Notes under the pieces: generated by a model
Told to the model about the DNA's origin: nothing
Databases searched by the model: none
Seen by the model: the letters and a program-made list of their open reading frames with translations, nothing else
Part shown: positions 1-7,698 of the stretch, piece by piece
Position numbering within the stretch: position 1 is the stretch's first letter
How the letters are laid out: each line of letters starts with the position of its first letter
Source of the DNA: Hoeflea_A sp965228785
GTDB lineage: Bacteria; Pseudomonadota; Alphaproteobacteria; Rhizobiales; Rhizobiaceae
Assembly: GCA_965228785.1 (NCBI GenBank)
Contig: CBDDIF010000001.1
Location: forward strand, 2,046,001 to 2,110,000
Direction: 5' to 3'
Length of the DNA stretch: 64,000 nucleotides
Program-made: the position numbers and the translations under genes

Positions 1-37
1 TTGTTCCTGTCGGAATTTTTTAGGCTTGATATCTGAT

Positions 38-226
38 TTACCGGAACAGCGACTCGGCGTCGTTTTTACTTTTCTGCTTGGATGACAACTCGTCCTGTAA
101 CCTGGAAATCTCGCCGCGAAGCAGGTCGATCCGTTCCTGCAATTCATCCACCGATAGGAGGGAAAGATCCCCGCCGATTTCATGGGCTACCGGTTTTTTC
201 TGGGGTTCGTCCTCGAAAATGGACAT
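38..226 (-). CDS. DUF1192 family small protein
   Basis: A 62-residue acidic protein of the DUF1192 type, a short family conserved in alphaproteobacteria with no established function. The N-terminus MSIFEDEPQKKP and the following leucine-rich helix (LSVDELQERIDLLRGEISRLQDEL) that should form a short coiled coil are the family hallmarks. I chose the second ATG (226) rather than the upstream one at 244 because GGAGG lies seven bases before it. It is divergent from the quinone oxidoreductase at 337, the neighbourhood commonly seen in rhizobia. Family assignment is from recognition of the sequence; function is unknown. Confidence 0.8.
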   Translation of the reverse strand: MSIFEDEPQKKPVAHEIGGDLSLLSVDELQERIDLLRGEISRLQDELSSKQKSKNDAESLFR

Positions 227-336
227 CCAATCCTCCACGTGCATATGTGCGCTACATGTTGAAATGATATGTGCATTGGCATCGGTTTTCCAAGTTTGAT
301 CGTGTCAGCGTGTCCCAAGCAAAACGAGGCAGGTAG

Positions 337-1317
337 ATGAAGGCAGTGCAGATCCGTGAGCCGGGCGGTCCCGATGTCCTTGAAGTCACCGAGCGGCCTG
401 ATCCCGTTCCCGGTCCCGGTGAGTTGCTGGTCTCGGTTCGGGCAGCCGGGGTGAACCGGCCTGATTGTCTGCAGCGCCAGGGGGCCTATCCACCACCGCC
501 CGGTGCGTCGGATATTCCAGGCCTTGAGATTGCGGGCGAAGTCGTGGCGGTCGGCGAGGGCGCCATGGCCTATTCCATTGGTGACAAGGTGTGCGCGCTG
601 GTGCCGGGCGGCGGCTATGCTGAGCGTTGCACGGTCCATGAAAGTAATGCATTGCCGGTCCCTGACGGCTTTAGTTTTGCCGAAGCGGCTGCAGTCCCGG
701 AAACCTATTTCACCGTTTGGCACAATGTCTTTCAGCGTGGCGGCCTGCAGCCGGGTGAGGCCCTGCTCGTGCACGGCGGTTCGTCCGGTATCGGAACGAC
801 GGCAATTCAATTGGCCAAAGCCTTCGGTTCGCCGGTGATTGCTACCGCCGGCTCAGCTGAAAAATGCCAGGCCTGCCTTGATCTTGGTGCCGACAGGGCC
901 GTCAACTACCGCGAAGCGGATTTCGTCGAGGCTGTACGCGAGGCGACCAATGGCAAGGGTGCCGATGTCATTCTCGATATGGTCGGCGGCGACTACATCA
1001 GCCGCAACTACGATGCCGCCGCCATTGAGGGCAGGGTTGTTCAGATAGCCTTTCTGCGAGGTCGGATGGCCGAGGCAGATTTCTCCAAGTTGATGCTGAA
1101 GCGCCTGGTTCATACCGGTTCGACCTTGCGTGCTCGCTCAGTGGACTTCAAGGCTTCGATCGCCGACGAGCTGAGGCATCAGGTCTGGCCGCTGCTTGAA
1201 AAGCGTTCAGTGACACCGGTGATGGATACGCTCCTTCCATTGGAACAAGCCTCTGGGGCGCACCAGAGGATGGAAGACGGTCAGCATATCGGCAAGATCG
1301 TGCTCGAACTGCCATAA
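337..1317 (+). CDS. NAD(P)H quinone oxidoreductase (zeta-crystallin / PIG3 type)
   Basis: A 326-residue zinc-independent medium-chain dehydrogenase/reductase that probably reduces quinones with NADPH in the cytoplasm. The N-terminal GroES-like half (residues 1-125) contains NRPDCLQRQG and PGLEIAGEV; the Rossmann half carries the nucleotide loop HGGSSGIGTTAIQLAK beginning at residue 146. The cysteine and glutamate zinc ligands of alcohol dehydrogenases are absent, as expected for PIG3-like enzymes. Length is normal for the family. It is followed 15 bp later by a small membrane-protein gene, so the two may be cotranscribed. The physiological substrate cannot be told from sequence. Confidence 0.88.
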   Translation: MKAVQIREPGGPDVLEVTERPDPVPGPGELLVSVRAAGVNRPDCLQRQGAYPPPPGASDIPGLEIAGEVVAVGEGAMAYSIGDKVCALVPGGGYAERCTVHESNALPVPDGFSFAEAAAVPETYFTVWHNVFQRGGLQPGEALLVHGGSSGIGTTAIQLAKAFGSPVIATAGSAEKCQACLDLGADRAVNYREADFVEAVREATNGKGADVILDMVGGDYISRNYDAAAIEGRVVQIAFLRGRMAEADFSKLMLKRLVHTGSTLRARSVDFKASIADELRHQVWPLLEKRSVTPVMDTLLPLEQASGAHQRMEDGQHIGKIVLELP

Positions 1318-1332
1318 AGTCCGGAGACTGTC

Positions 1333-1488
1333 TTGACCAAGGTCCTTGCTCTGGTGCTGCTGCTTGCCATGGTGGCGCACATCATTCGTCCCCTCGGTCT
1401 GCCTGGCCTCAAAAAGCGATCGGATTTCTGGAAGATTGCCGTCTTCGCTTTCATTGCGATGATGCTGGTGGTGGTTTTGCAGTTTTAG
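1333..1488 (+). CDS. small two-helix membrane protein, TTG start
   Basis: A 51-residue ORF starting at TTG (MTKVLALVLLLAMVAHIIRP...) and ending ...MLVVVLQF. It has two hydrophobic stretches (about residues 4-18 and 34-50) separated by a basic loop, GLPGLKKRSDFWK, consistent with a small hairpin inner-membrane protein. A CGGAG Shine-Dalgarno-like sequence precedes the TTG and the gene starts 15 bp after the quinone oxidoreductase stop, suggesting an operon. Function unknown. The evidence is coding-like composition, placement and topology; no family was recognised. Confidence 0.6.
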   Translation: MTKVLALVLLLAMVAHIIRPLGLPGLKKRSDFWKIAVFAFIAMMLVVVLQF

Positions 1489-1491
1489 GAA

Positions 1492-2259
1492 TCAGCCAGC
1501 CTGGCCGTCAGTTAACTGATCGCCGATAGCTTCAGAATGTTGTTGCTTGAGTATCGTGTCGGCAACGACTCCGGCCCAGTAATGATAGCCGGCGGGACTG
1601 GCATGAAAGCCGTCGACGGAAAACCCTTCCGGATTGGTCGAATCGAGCCTCGGTGTGACGATGGCGCAGCGTTCGTGACAGAGTTGCTTTCCCAGTGGGT
1701 TGAGGATCGAGGCACGCATCTCCAGAATCCGGGCAAGCATGGGCGGCAGGCTGGGGACCGTTGTCATGTCCAGCAGGGGCGTCCAGATCAGGGCCGCCTC
1801 CGGCCACTTGGTGTGCAGTGCGTACAGCAATCCGCCGAAGCCCTTCTTGAACCGCCTAGCGGTCAGAAAATTCTTCAGGTCGTTCATGCCGACGCACATC
1901 ACGATATGGGTGTAGGGAAGTGGTTCAAGATGCGGCAAGACGTGGTCACGGACCTGATCGCTAACCGCGGAATTTGCGCCGGCGACCCGCCAGTCGACTG
2001 TTGAACCGGTGCGTTGATGCAGAATGTCAGCCAGTTGCGGGCCCAGCGAGTCACCAATGCGGTCCGTTCCGACGCCCGCGGCCGAGGAATCACCGACTAT
2101 CAACAGACGAAACGCAGCGTCTTTATCCGGTCCGACCTGTCCAGTTCGCGGTCCAGGTGGCGGCAGCAGGCGCGGCGTGCGGGCGCGTACCTGCAGCCCC
2201 TGGTAAAGGGCCAGCGGCGACAGCAGCCAGGTGAGGGGGCCGTATAATCGGTTTCCCAT
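1492..2259 (-). CDS. SGNH/GDSL-family hydrolase
   Basis: A 255-residue SGNH hydrolase, probably an esterase or lipase-like enzyme. Block I is GDSSAAGVG with the catalytic Ser near residue 58, block III is GMNDL with the conserved Asn, and the C-terminal Asp/His pair lies in DGFHASPAGY. A hydrophobic N-terminal stretch (LTWLLSPLALYQGLQV) could be a membrane anchor or uncleaved signal. The start has no clear Shine-Dalgarno sequence, so it is uncertain. It converges on the small membrane-protein gene with only 3 bp between stops. Substrate unknown. Confidence 0.85.
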   Translation of the reverse strand: MGNRLYGPLTWLLSPLALYQGLQVRARTPRLLPPPGPRTGQVGPDKDAAFRLLIVGDSSAAGVGTDRIGDSLGPQLADILHQRTGSTVDWRVAGANSAVSDQVRDHVLPHLEPLPYTHIVMCVGMNDLKNFLTARRFKKGFGGLLYALHTKWPEAALIWTPLLDMTTVPSLPPMLARILEMRASILNPLGKQLCHERCAIVTPRLDSTNPEGFSVDGFHASPAGYHYWAGVVADTILKQQHSEAIGDQLTDGQAG

Positions 2260-2276
2260 GAAACAGAGCTAGCCTA

Positions 2277-2308
2277 GACAAGTCCGTTTAACGTCATCCG
2301 GACTTGTC
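2277..2308. repeat. 10-bp inverted repeat upstream of the SGNH hydrolase
   Basis: GACAAGTCCG (2277-2286) and CGGACTTGTC (2299-2308) are exact inverted arms separated by 12 bases. It sits 18-49 bp upstream of the hydrolase start on the minus strand, so it could be an operator or a 5' leader hairpin. No U-tract follows on either strand, which argues against a terminator. Function is inference only. Confidence 0.5.
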
Positions 2309-2344
2309 GTCCCGCATCCGACCGTTTGTCAAGACTTGAACAGT

Positions 2345-2511
2345 CCAGTGTCCTGAATCTGAAGTTCGCCTCATTGTGTGGCCTGCTCGGAACGAACTTC
2401 AGATTCTATCAGGACACTAGCAAGATTATGATTCTAGTGTGGTTTATAGATTTGAAGTTCCTACCGGAGGTCGCAGCAATAGTCATAGGAACTTCAAATC
2501 CACCACACTAG
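2345..2511. repeat. dispersed double-hairpin palindromic element, copy 1
   Basis: About 166 bp composed of two adjacent imperfect palindromes, 2345-2420 and 2434-2511, each bounded by CTAG-type ends (the first left end is CCAG) and each with arms containing TGAAGTTC / GAACTTCA. A 13-base linker separates them. A second copy of the same length lies at 61024-61189, with the first 120 bases nearly identical. It has no coding capacity and looks like a short non-autonomous mobile or REP-like element. Its right end is 2 bp from the stop codon of fba. The mobilising enzyme is not known. Confidence 0.85.
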
Positions 2512-2513
2512 CT

Positions 2514-3539
2514 TCAGGCGGCGTTTTCCAACCCCGCGTTCCAATTGCCAGCCGAAGCAAGAGCGTTCATTTTCGCACGGTGCGCGAATGCCCGCTGTCC
2601 GGCGGCGACGTTTTCAGTCCTTCCGCTCCAGGCCTTCAAAGCCGCCGCCTGCAGGGCGCGTCCATAGGAGAACGTCACGTTCCAGGGCAGGTCGTGCCCG
2701 GCATTGATCGCCGAAAGGTGAGCGGTTGCCTCTTCGTCGCTTTGGCCTCCGGAAAGGAAAGCAATGCCTGGAACCGTTGCCGGCACCGTGGCTTTGAGGC
2801 AGCGGGCTGTTTTTTCCGCCACTTCTTCGACCGTCGCCACACGAGCGTTTTTGCCGTCGATTACCATGTTCGGCTTGAGCACCGTGCCTTCCAGATTGAC
2901 CCGGGCATCGTAGAGCTCGGCGAAAACGGTACGCAGCACTTCTTCGGTGACCTCGTAACAGCGATCGATGGAATGGGTGCCCGGTTCTCCGTCCATCAGG
3001 ATTTCCGGCTCGACGATCGGTACGATGCCGGCTTCCTGGCAAAGCGCCGCATACCGGGCCAATCCATGGGCGTTGGCGCTAATGGCGCCGCGGCTCGGCA
3101 AGGTATCGGATATGGCAATAACGCCGCGCCATTTGGCGAAACGCGCACCAAGTCCATAGTACTCGGCCAGCCGGTCGCGCAGGCCGTCCAGGCCCTCCGT
3201 CACCTTCTCTCCGCTGTGGGCGGCAAAATCCTTGGCGCCACCATCAACCTTGATGCCTGGCACCGATCCTGCGGCGCGAATGATTTCGGCCAATGGCGTT
3301 CCGTCCGCTGCTTTCTGCCGAAGTGTCTCGTCGAACAGGATCACGCCCGAGATATGGTTCTCCATCGCGTCGGTAGAGCGGAACAACATCTCGCGGTAGT
3401 CGCGTCGGCTCTCTTCTGTCGACTCCACCCCGATCGAGTCGAAGCGCTTCTTGATGGTGCCGCTCGACTCATCGGCGGCAAGAATGCCCTTTCCTGTCGG
3501 TGCGATTGCGGCGGCAATATCTTCGAGACGTTCACTCAT
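2514..3539 (-). CDS. fba: class I fructose-bisphosphate aldolase
   Basis: A 341-residue class I (Schiff-base) aldolase that interconverts fructose-1,6-bisphosphate with glyceraldehyde-3-phosphate and dihydroxyacetone phosphate. The family start GKGILAADES is at about residue 17, and the imine-forming lysine is K222 in the VLKPNMV motif; FAKWR at residue 134 is also diagnostic. Length matches the eukaryote-like class I family seen in many rhizobia. In relatives it usually directly follows pgk; here tkt-gap-pgk is separated from it by accessory genes, so it must use its own promoter in 3540-3705 or read-through from the VOC gene. Confidence 0.95.
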   Translation of the reverse strand: MSERLEDIAAAIAPTGKGILAADESSGTIKKRFDSIGVESTEESRRDYREMLFRSTDAMENHISGVILFDETLRQKAADGTPLAEIIRAAGSVPGIKVDGGAKDFAAHSGEKVTEGLDGLRDRLAEYYGLGARFAKWRGVIAISDTLPSRGAISANAHGLARYAALCQEAGIVPIVEPEILMDGEPGTHSIDRCYEVTEEVLRTVFAELYDARVNLEGTVLKPNMVIDGKNARVATVEEVAEKTARCLKATVPATVPGIAFLSGGQSDEEATAHLSAINAGHDLPWNVTFSYGRALQAAALKAWSGRTENVAAGQRAFAHRAKMNALASAGNWNAGLENAA

Positions 3540-3705
3540 GGCGTGGAGCTCCCTCTAGGCTGTCAATGCTATAGTCGCGAGTGGCGCGGCCTGCGAAAAA
3601 GGCGCACCATCCACTTTGCACCGGCGATACCAGAACTTTCCGCCCATTGAAACGGCGAAGCGGTTTTGCGGCGGCTGATAATCCTCAAACGGGTCAAAAA
3701 AGTCG

Positions 3706-4062
3706 TTATTCGGCGCGGTGCGCGAGGATGTTCAGGACATGCCCCGACGGGTCACGCACAAAAAATCGACGCACGCCCCATTCTTCGTCGGCGATCTCGC
3801 GCACGATCTCGCATTTCGCCGCCATGGCCTTGCGATAGACCTTGTCGACATCGTCGACTTCTATCGACAGATCCGGTACCTCGGCATCGGCGCCTCCTTC
3901 TGCAGCGATGCTGACCTGCGGACGCGTGTCCTGGTCGCTTACGAAGGTGAGTATCCAACCCAGATCCATGATCACCTCGAGGCCGAGGATGTTTTCGTAG
4001 AAGTATCGGGCCTTGTCCGGATCCGACAGCTTGAAGTTTGGGACGATTCTCTTGACGGTCAT
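3706..4062 (-). CDS. VOC-fold (glyoxalase/bleomycin-resistance-like) protein
   Basis: A 118-residue single-domain vicinal-oxygen-chelate protein. Two beta-alpha-beta-beta-beta modules are visible: KLSDPDKARYFYENILGLEVIMDLGWILTF and IEVDDVDKVYRKAMAA...RRFFVRDPSGHVLNIL, the latter ending in the typical D-P-x-G-x-x-x-x-I/L motif. It may be a lyase, dioxygenase-like enzyme or binding protein; the substrate cannot be inferred. It lies upstream of fba on the same strand with 166 bp between and is divergent from the GrpB-family gene. Confidence 0.82.
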   Translation of the reverse strand: MTVKRIVPNFKLSDPDKARYFYENILGLEVIMDLGWILTFVSDQDTRPQVSIAAEGGADAEVPDLSIEVDDVDKVYRKAMAAKCEIVREIADEEWGVRRFFVRDPSGHVLNILAHRAE

Positions 4063-4192
4063 TAGGCGCTTGCTCGTTCACGACGATCGACCATTCCTGC
4101 ATCGCCCGAAATTGGGTCCATCTGATGTCAAACTTCGGATTGCTTCCTGAATGTGTTGCGCGAAATGCGCACAGCGATTACCAAAGCCGTCA

Positions 4193-4708
4193 ATGAAAGT
4201 TGTCGTCGTCCCCTATGATCCCGACTGGCCGTCCCTGTTCGAAAACGAAGCTGTTGTTCTTGCAGCCGCGTTGGGCAGAAATGCCATCGCCATTCACCAT
4301 ATCGGCAGCACTTCGATCCCCGGCATGAGCGCCAAGCCCATCATCGATATCATGGTCGAGGCCGAGCAGCTTTCGGCGATCGACGCCCGCAATGCTGAGA
4401 TGGCACACAGTGGGTACGAGGCAATGGGCGAGTTCGGCATTGCGGGGCGCCGCTACTTTCGCAAACAGGACCAAACAGGCAGCCGCAGCCATCATGTGCA
4501 TATCTTCCAGCGCGGCTCTGAGGATGCCGACCGGCATCTGTCGCTGCGCGATTACCTGCGGACGAATCCCCACGACGTTCGGCGTTACTCGGATTTGAAG
4601 CTCGCGCTGGCGCAGGCACATCCCAATGACATCGAGGGCTACATGGACGGCAAGGATGCGTTGGTGAAGGAGATCGAGGCCAAGGCGCTTCTTTTCAAAC
4701 AACACTGA
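4193..4708 (+). CDS. GrpB family protein (UPF0157, nucleotidyltransferase fold)
   Basis: A 171-residue GrpB/UPF0157 protein. The sequence opens MKVVVVPYDPDWP, then HHIGSTSIPGMSAKPIIDIMV, the core motif resembling GS...D-x-D of nucleotidyltransferases, and later HHVHIFQRGSED and LRDYLRTNPHDVRRYSDLK typical of the family. I started at the ATG at 4193 because the upstream extension lacks family similarity. Biochemical role is poorly defined; some relatives are fused to dephospho-CoA kinase. It reads toward the DUF1330 gene 67 bp downstream. Confidence 0.85.
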   Translation: MKVVVVPYDPDWPSLFENEAVVLAAALGRNAIAIHHIGSTSIPGMSAKPIIDIMVEAEQLSAIDARNAEMAHSGYEAMGEFGIAGRRYFRKQDQTGSRSHHVHIFQRGSEDADRHLSLRDYLRTNPHDVRRYSDLKLALAQAHPNDIEGYMDGKDALVKEIEAKALLFKQH

Positions 4709-4775
4709 CCATTATCAACCAACTGATTTCGACGCCCAGTGGCACCGGAACTTGTAAAACGTGAAAGGACCTTCA

Positions 4776-5066
4776 ATGCCAGCATATGTTCTCGTCGATA
4801 CCAAGCTCACCGACCCGGAAGCTTACGAGGAATACAAGGCTCTCGCGCGCCCCTTGGCCGAGCAACATGGAGCAGTCTATCTCGCCCGCGGCGGAGCAAT
4901 GGATGTCGTGGAAGATGAGTTGTGGCAGCCAACTCGGTTGGTCCTGCTGCAATTTCCCGATATGGACAGCGCCCGTGCCTTCTTGTCAAGCGAGGCGTAT
5001 AAGCCGGTCAAGGCAATCCGCAACGCCAACGCCGAATGCACGACAGTGATCTTCGAGGGTGTCTAG
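4776..5066 (+). CDS. DUF1330 family protein (dimeric alpha/beta barrel fold)
   Basis: A 96-residue DUF1330 protein, with MPAYVLVDTKLTDPEAYEEYKALARP at the start and FPDMDSARAFLSSEAYKPVKAIRN near the end, the usual ferredoxin-like alpha/beta barrel pattern. The start at 4776 has AAAGGA upstream. Function unknown. Its stop codon TAG (5064-5066) lies inside the terminal inverted repeat of the MITE-like element, so the C-terminus may have been set by the insertion. Confidence 0.82.
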   Translation: MPAYVLVDTKLTDPEAYEEYKALARPLAEQHGAVYLARGGAMDVVEDELWQPTRLVLLQFPDMDSARAFLSSEAYKPVKAIRNANAECTTVIFEGV

Positions 5067-5334
5067 AGCCCATCCTGGTTGGATTGGAGCAATTCTGTTT
5101 GTGGTCGGCGAGGCGATCCGCGAGGAAGGAGCGCAGAGCGATGCCGGAGGCATCTCTCGAGCATCATGACACTGCGGGCGTCCGCCGACCGCAAACCCGG
5201 AGGGCCGGGCGCATTTGCGCCAAATTCCTTCACTCAAAGCTTCGGCCGGGCCACCAGCCCGACCTGCGTTTTGAGCTCGACCTTGACGCAATGCACCTCG
5301 GCAGAATAGTCCAATCCAACCAGGATGGGCTCTA
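5064..5334. mobile_element. MITE-like element with 25-bp perfect terminal inverted repeats
   Basis: The left end (from 5064) and the reverse complement of the right end (to 5334) share 25 identical bases starting TAGAGCCCATCCTGG, after which the arms still align loosely to ATTCTG. TA occurs at both outer edges, as expected for a TA target duplication by an IS630/Tc1-type transposase. The 220-bp interior has further self-complementary stretches (GTTTGTGGTCGGCG with CGCCGACCGCAAAC) and no plausible gene. The outer TAG is used as stop codon by both convergent neighbours, DUF1330 (5064-5066) and pgk (5332-5334 on the minus strand). No transposase is present, hence non-autonomous. Confidence 0.85.
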
Positions 5335-6528
5335 ACCCTTAAGGGCGTCGACGCCGGGTAGCGGTTTGCCTTCCATCCATTCCAGGAAGGCGCCGCCGGC
5401 GGTCGATACGTAGGTGAAGTCTTCGACGACACCGGCCTTGTTGAGTGCGGCCACCGTGTCACCGCCTCCGGCAACGGAGATCAGTAGCCCTTCCTCGGTG
5501 CGGTCTGCCGCATACTCGGCGACCGCCACAGTGGCAGCGTCGAAGGGCGCGATTTCGAATGCGCCAAGCGGCCCATTCCACACCAGCGTTTTTGCCCGCT
5601 CGATCCAGTCCTGGATTGCAGCAACGCTTTTCGTGCCGACGTCGAGGATCATGCCGTCCTCTGGCACCAACCCGACATCCAGGGTTTCGCTTTCGGCGCC
5701 TTCCTTGAATTCCCTTGCCACCACAACATCGACCGGCAGGACGATGGCGCACTTGGCGGTGACCGCCTGGGTCATGATCTGTTTGGCCGTTCCCGTCAGG
5801 TCATGCTCGCACAGCGATTTACCGACATCCGTGCCTTTGGCGGCCAGAAACGTGTTGGCCATGCCGCCGCCGATCACCAGGGCGTCGACCTTGTCGATGA
5901 GATTCATCAGCAGGTCGAGCTTGGTGGACACCTTTGCTCCGCCGACAATGGCAACAACCGGATGGTCGGGATTGCCGAGGCCCTTTTCGAGGGCTTCCAG
6001 CTCGGCCTGCATGGCGCGACCTGCATAGGCGGGCAGAAGCCGTGCGATCGCTTCCGTCGAGGCATGGGCGCGGTGTGCGGCTGAAAACGCGTCGTCAACG
6101 TAGAAGTCGCCATTGGCGGCCAGCTGGCTGGCGAAATCCGTATCGTCGGCCTCTTCACCGGAGTGGAACCGGACGTTTTCCAGTAGCAGGACATCGCCGT
6201 TGACCATATGTCCGACGGCTTTGGCAGCTGCTTCACCGACACAATCCTCAGCAAAGTGGACCCGATGGTCGAGCACCTCTTCGACCACGCGTGCGATCGG
6301 TCCCAGAGACATTGTCTCGTTGATCTGGCCCTTGGGACGGCCGAAATGAGCCAACATGATCACTCGCGCACCGCGAGACGACAATTCCCGGATCGTTGGA
6401 GCCACACGCTCGATGCGGGTCGTGTCTGTCACACGACCGTCCTGGACCGGTACGTTCAGGTCGACCCGAACCAGGATGCGTTTGCCGGCAACGTCGCCGA
6501 TATCGTCAAGTGTCTTGAAGTCGGTCAT
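5332..6528 (-). CDS. pgk: phosphoglycerate kinase
   Basis: A 398-residue phosphoglycerate kinase that transfers phosphate between 1,3-bisphosphoglycerate and ADP. Visible motifs are RILVRVDLNVPVQDGRVTD near the N-terminus, GRPKG, the central VAIVGGAKVSTKLDLL, and the C-terminal nucleotide-binding SVAGGGDTVAALNKAG. I rejected the longer reading frame to 6678 because its first 50 residues match no PGK and MTDFKTLDDI is the family start. It follows gap by 88 bp in a tkt-gap-pgk operon. Its stop TAG is contributed by the end of the adjacent MITE-like element. Confidence 0.97.
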   Translation of the reverse strand: MTDFKTLDDIGDVAGKRILVRVDLNVPVQDGRVTDTTRIERVAPTIRELSSRGARVIMLAHFGRPKGQINETMSLGPIARVVEEVLDHRVHFAEDCVGEAAAKAVGHMVNGDVLLLENVRFHSGEEADDTDFASQLAANGDFYVDDAFSAAHRAHASTEAIARLLPAYAGRAMQAELEALEKGLGNPDHPVVAIVGGAKVSTKLDLLMNLIDKVDALVIGGGMANTFLAAKGTDVGKSLCEHDLTGTAKQIMTQAVTAKCAIVLPVDVVVAREFKEGAESETLDVGLVPEDGMILDVGTKSVAAIQDWIERAKTLVWNGPLGAFEIAPFDAATVAVAEYAADRTEEGLLISVAGGGDTVAALNKAGVVEDFTYVSTAGGAFLEWMEGKPLPGVDALKG

Positions 6529-6616
6529 GTTTGCGCTCAGAGGATGGACCGGGGCCTGCGAGGGAGCCAGGCAACCAACCCGGTCAAGTTTCAGGTGAAT
6601 GCGCCGCTTGCATTCT

Positions 6617-7618
6617 TTAGATGAGCTTGCCCATCGCCACGGCGGTGTCGGACATGCGGTTGGAGAAACCCCATTCATTGTCGTACCAGGTGAGGATGCG
6701 AACGAATGTTCCGTCCATCACTTTTGTCTGGTCCATGTGGAATACGGATGAATGTGGGTCGTGGTTCATGTCGATCGACACCAGCGATTCATCCGTATAG
6801 CCGAGAATGCCCTTCAGCGGGCCGTCGGCTGCTTCGCGGATCGCGCCGTTGACCTCTTCGACAGTGGTCGGCCGGCTGGCGATGAAGTTCAGGTCGACAA
6901 CCGACACGTTCGGGGTTGGAACGCGGATAGCCACCCCGTCCAGCTTTCCGTTGAGTTCCGGCAGCACCAGGCCAACCGCCTTGGCGGCACCTGTCGAAGT
7001 CGGGATCATCGACATAGCCGCTGCGCGTGCCCGGTAGAGATCCTTGTGCATGGTGTCGAGTGTCGGCTGATCGCCCGTGTAGGAGTGGATCGTCGTCATG
7101 AAACCCTTGTCGATGCCCAGAGTGTTGTTGAGCACATAGGCAACGGGCGACAGGCAATTAGTGGTGCAGGAGGCGTTGGAAACGACCAGATCCTCGGCTG
7201 TCAGAGAGTCATCATTGACGCCGAACACGATGGTCTTGTCGGCGCCACCGGCTGGTGCCGATACCAGCACGCGGCTGGAACCGTTTTCCAGGTGCATAGC
7301 GGCCTTCTCGCGTGAAGCAAAGATGCCTGTGCATTCCAGCGCAACATCGACGTCGCTCCACGGCAATTCCTTCGGATCGCGGATGGCGGTGACGCGGATC
7401 GGACCCCGGCCGACATCGAGGGATTCACCCTCGACGGTGACGGTGCCCGGGAAGCGGCCATGCACGCTGTCGTAGCGCATCAGATGGGCGTTCGTTTCGA
7501 CCGGGCCCAGATCGTTGATAGCGATCACTTCGATATCGGTGCGACCGGATTCGATGATGGCGCGAAGCACGTTGCGGCCTATGCGGCCAAATCCGTTGAT
7601 GGCAACTTTGACGGTCAT
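6617..7618 (-). CDS. gap: type I glyceraldehyde-3-phosphate dehydrogenase
   Basis: A 333-residue GAPDH that oxidises glyceraldehyde-3-phosphate to 1,3-bisphosphoglycerate. The NAD-binding start is VKVAINGFGRIGRNVLRA, the catalytic cysteine is C151 in SNASCTTNCL, and TSTGAAKAVGLVLPELNGKLDG plus WYDNEWGFSNRM are present. The length is standard. It lies 80 bp after tkt and 88 bp before pgk, all on the minus strand, so the three genes probably form one transcription unit. Confidence 0.97.
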   Translation of the reverse strand: MTVKVAINGFGRIGRNVLRAIIESGRTDIEVIAINDLGPVETNAHLMRYDSVHGRFPGTVTVEGESLDVGRGPIRVTAIRDPKELPWSDVDVALECTGIFASREKAAMHLENGSSRVLVSAPAGGADKTIVFGVNDDSLTAEDLVVSNASCTTNCLSPVAYVLNNTLGIDKGFMTTIHSYTGDQPTLDTMHKDLYRARAAAMSMIPTSTGAAKAVGLVLPELNGKLDGVAIRVPTPNVSVVDLNFIASRPTTVEEVNGAIREAADGPLKGILGYTDESLVSIDMNHDPHSSVFHMDQTKVMDGTFVRILTWYDNEWGFSNRMSDTAVAMGKLI

Positions 7619-7698
7619 GGATAGCTCTCCAATCTGTTGAGACAGGGCGTTCCTGCCATTGACTTTGTGGTGGTAGGCCGTGCGCCGGGTGTTGACGG

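Noticed and set aside
2439..3650. 403-codon plus-strand ORF antisense to fba
   Set aside because: Starts inside the palindromic element and mirrors the aldolase codons; no family similarity.
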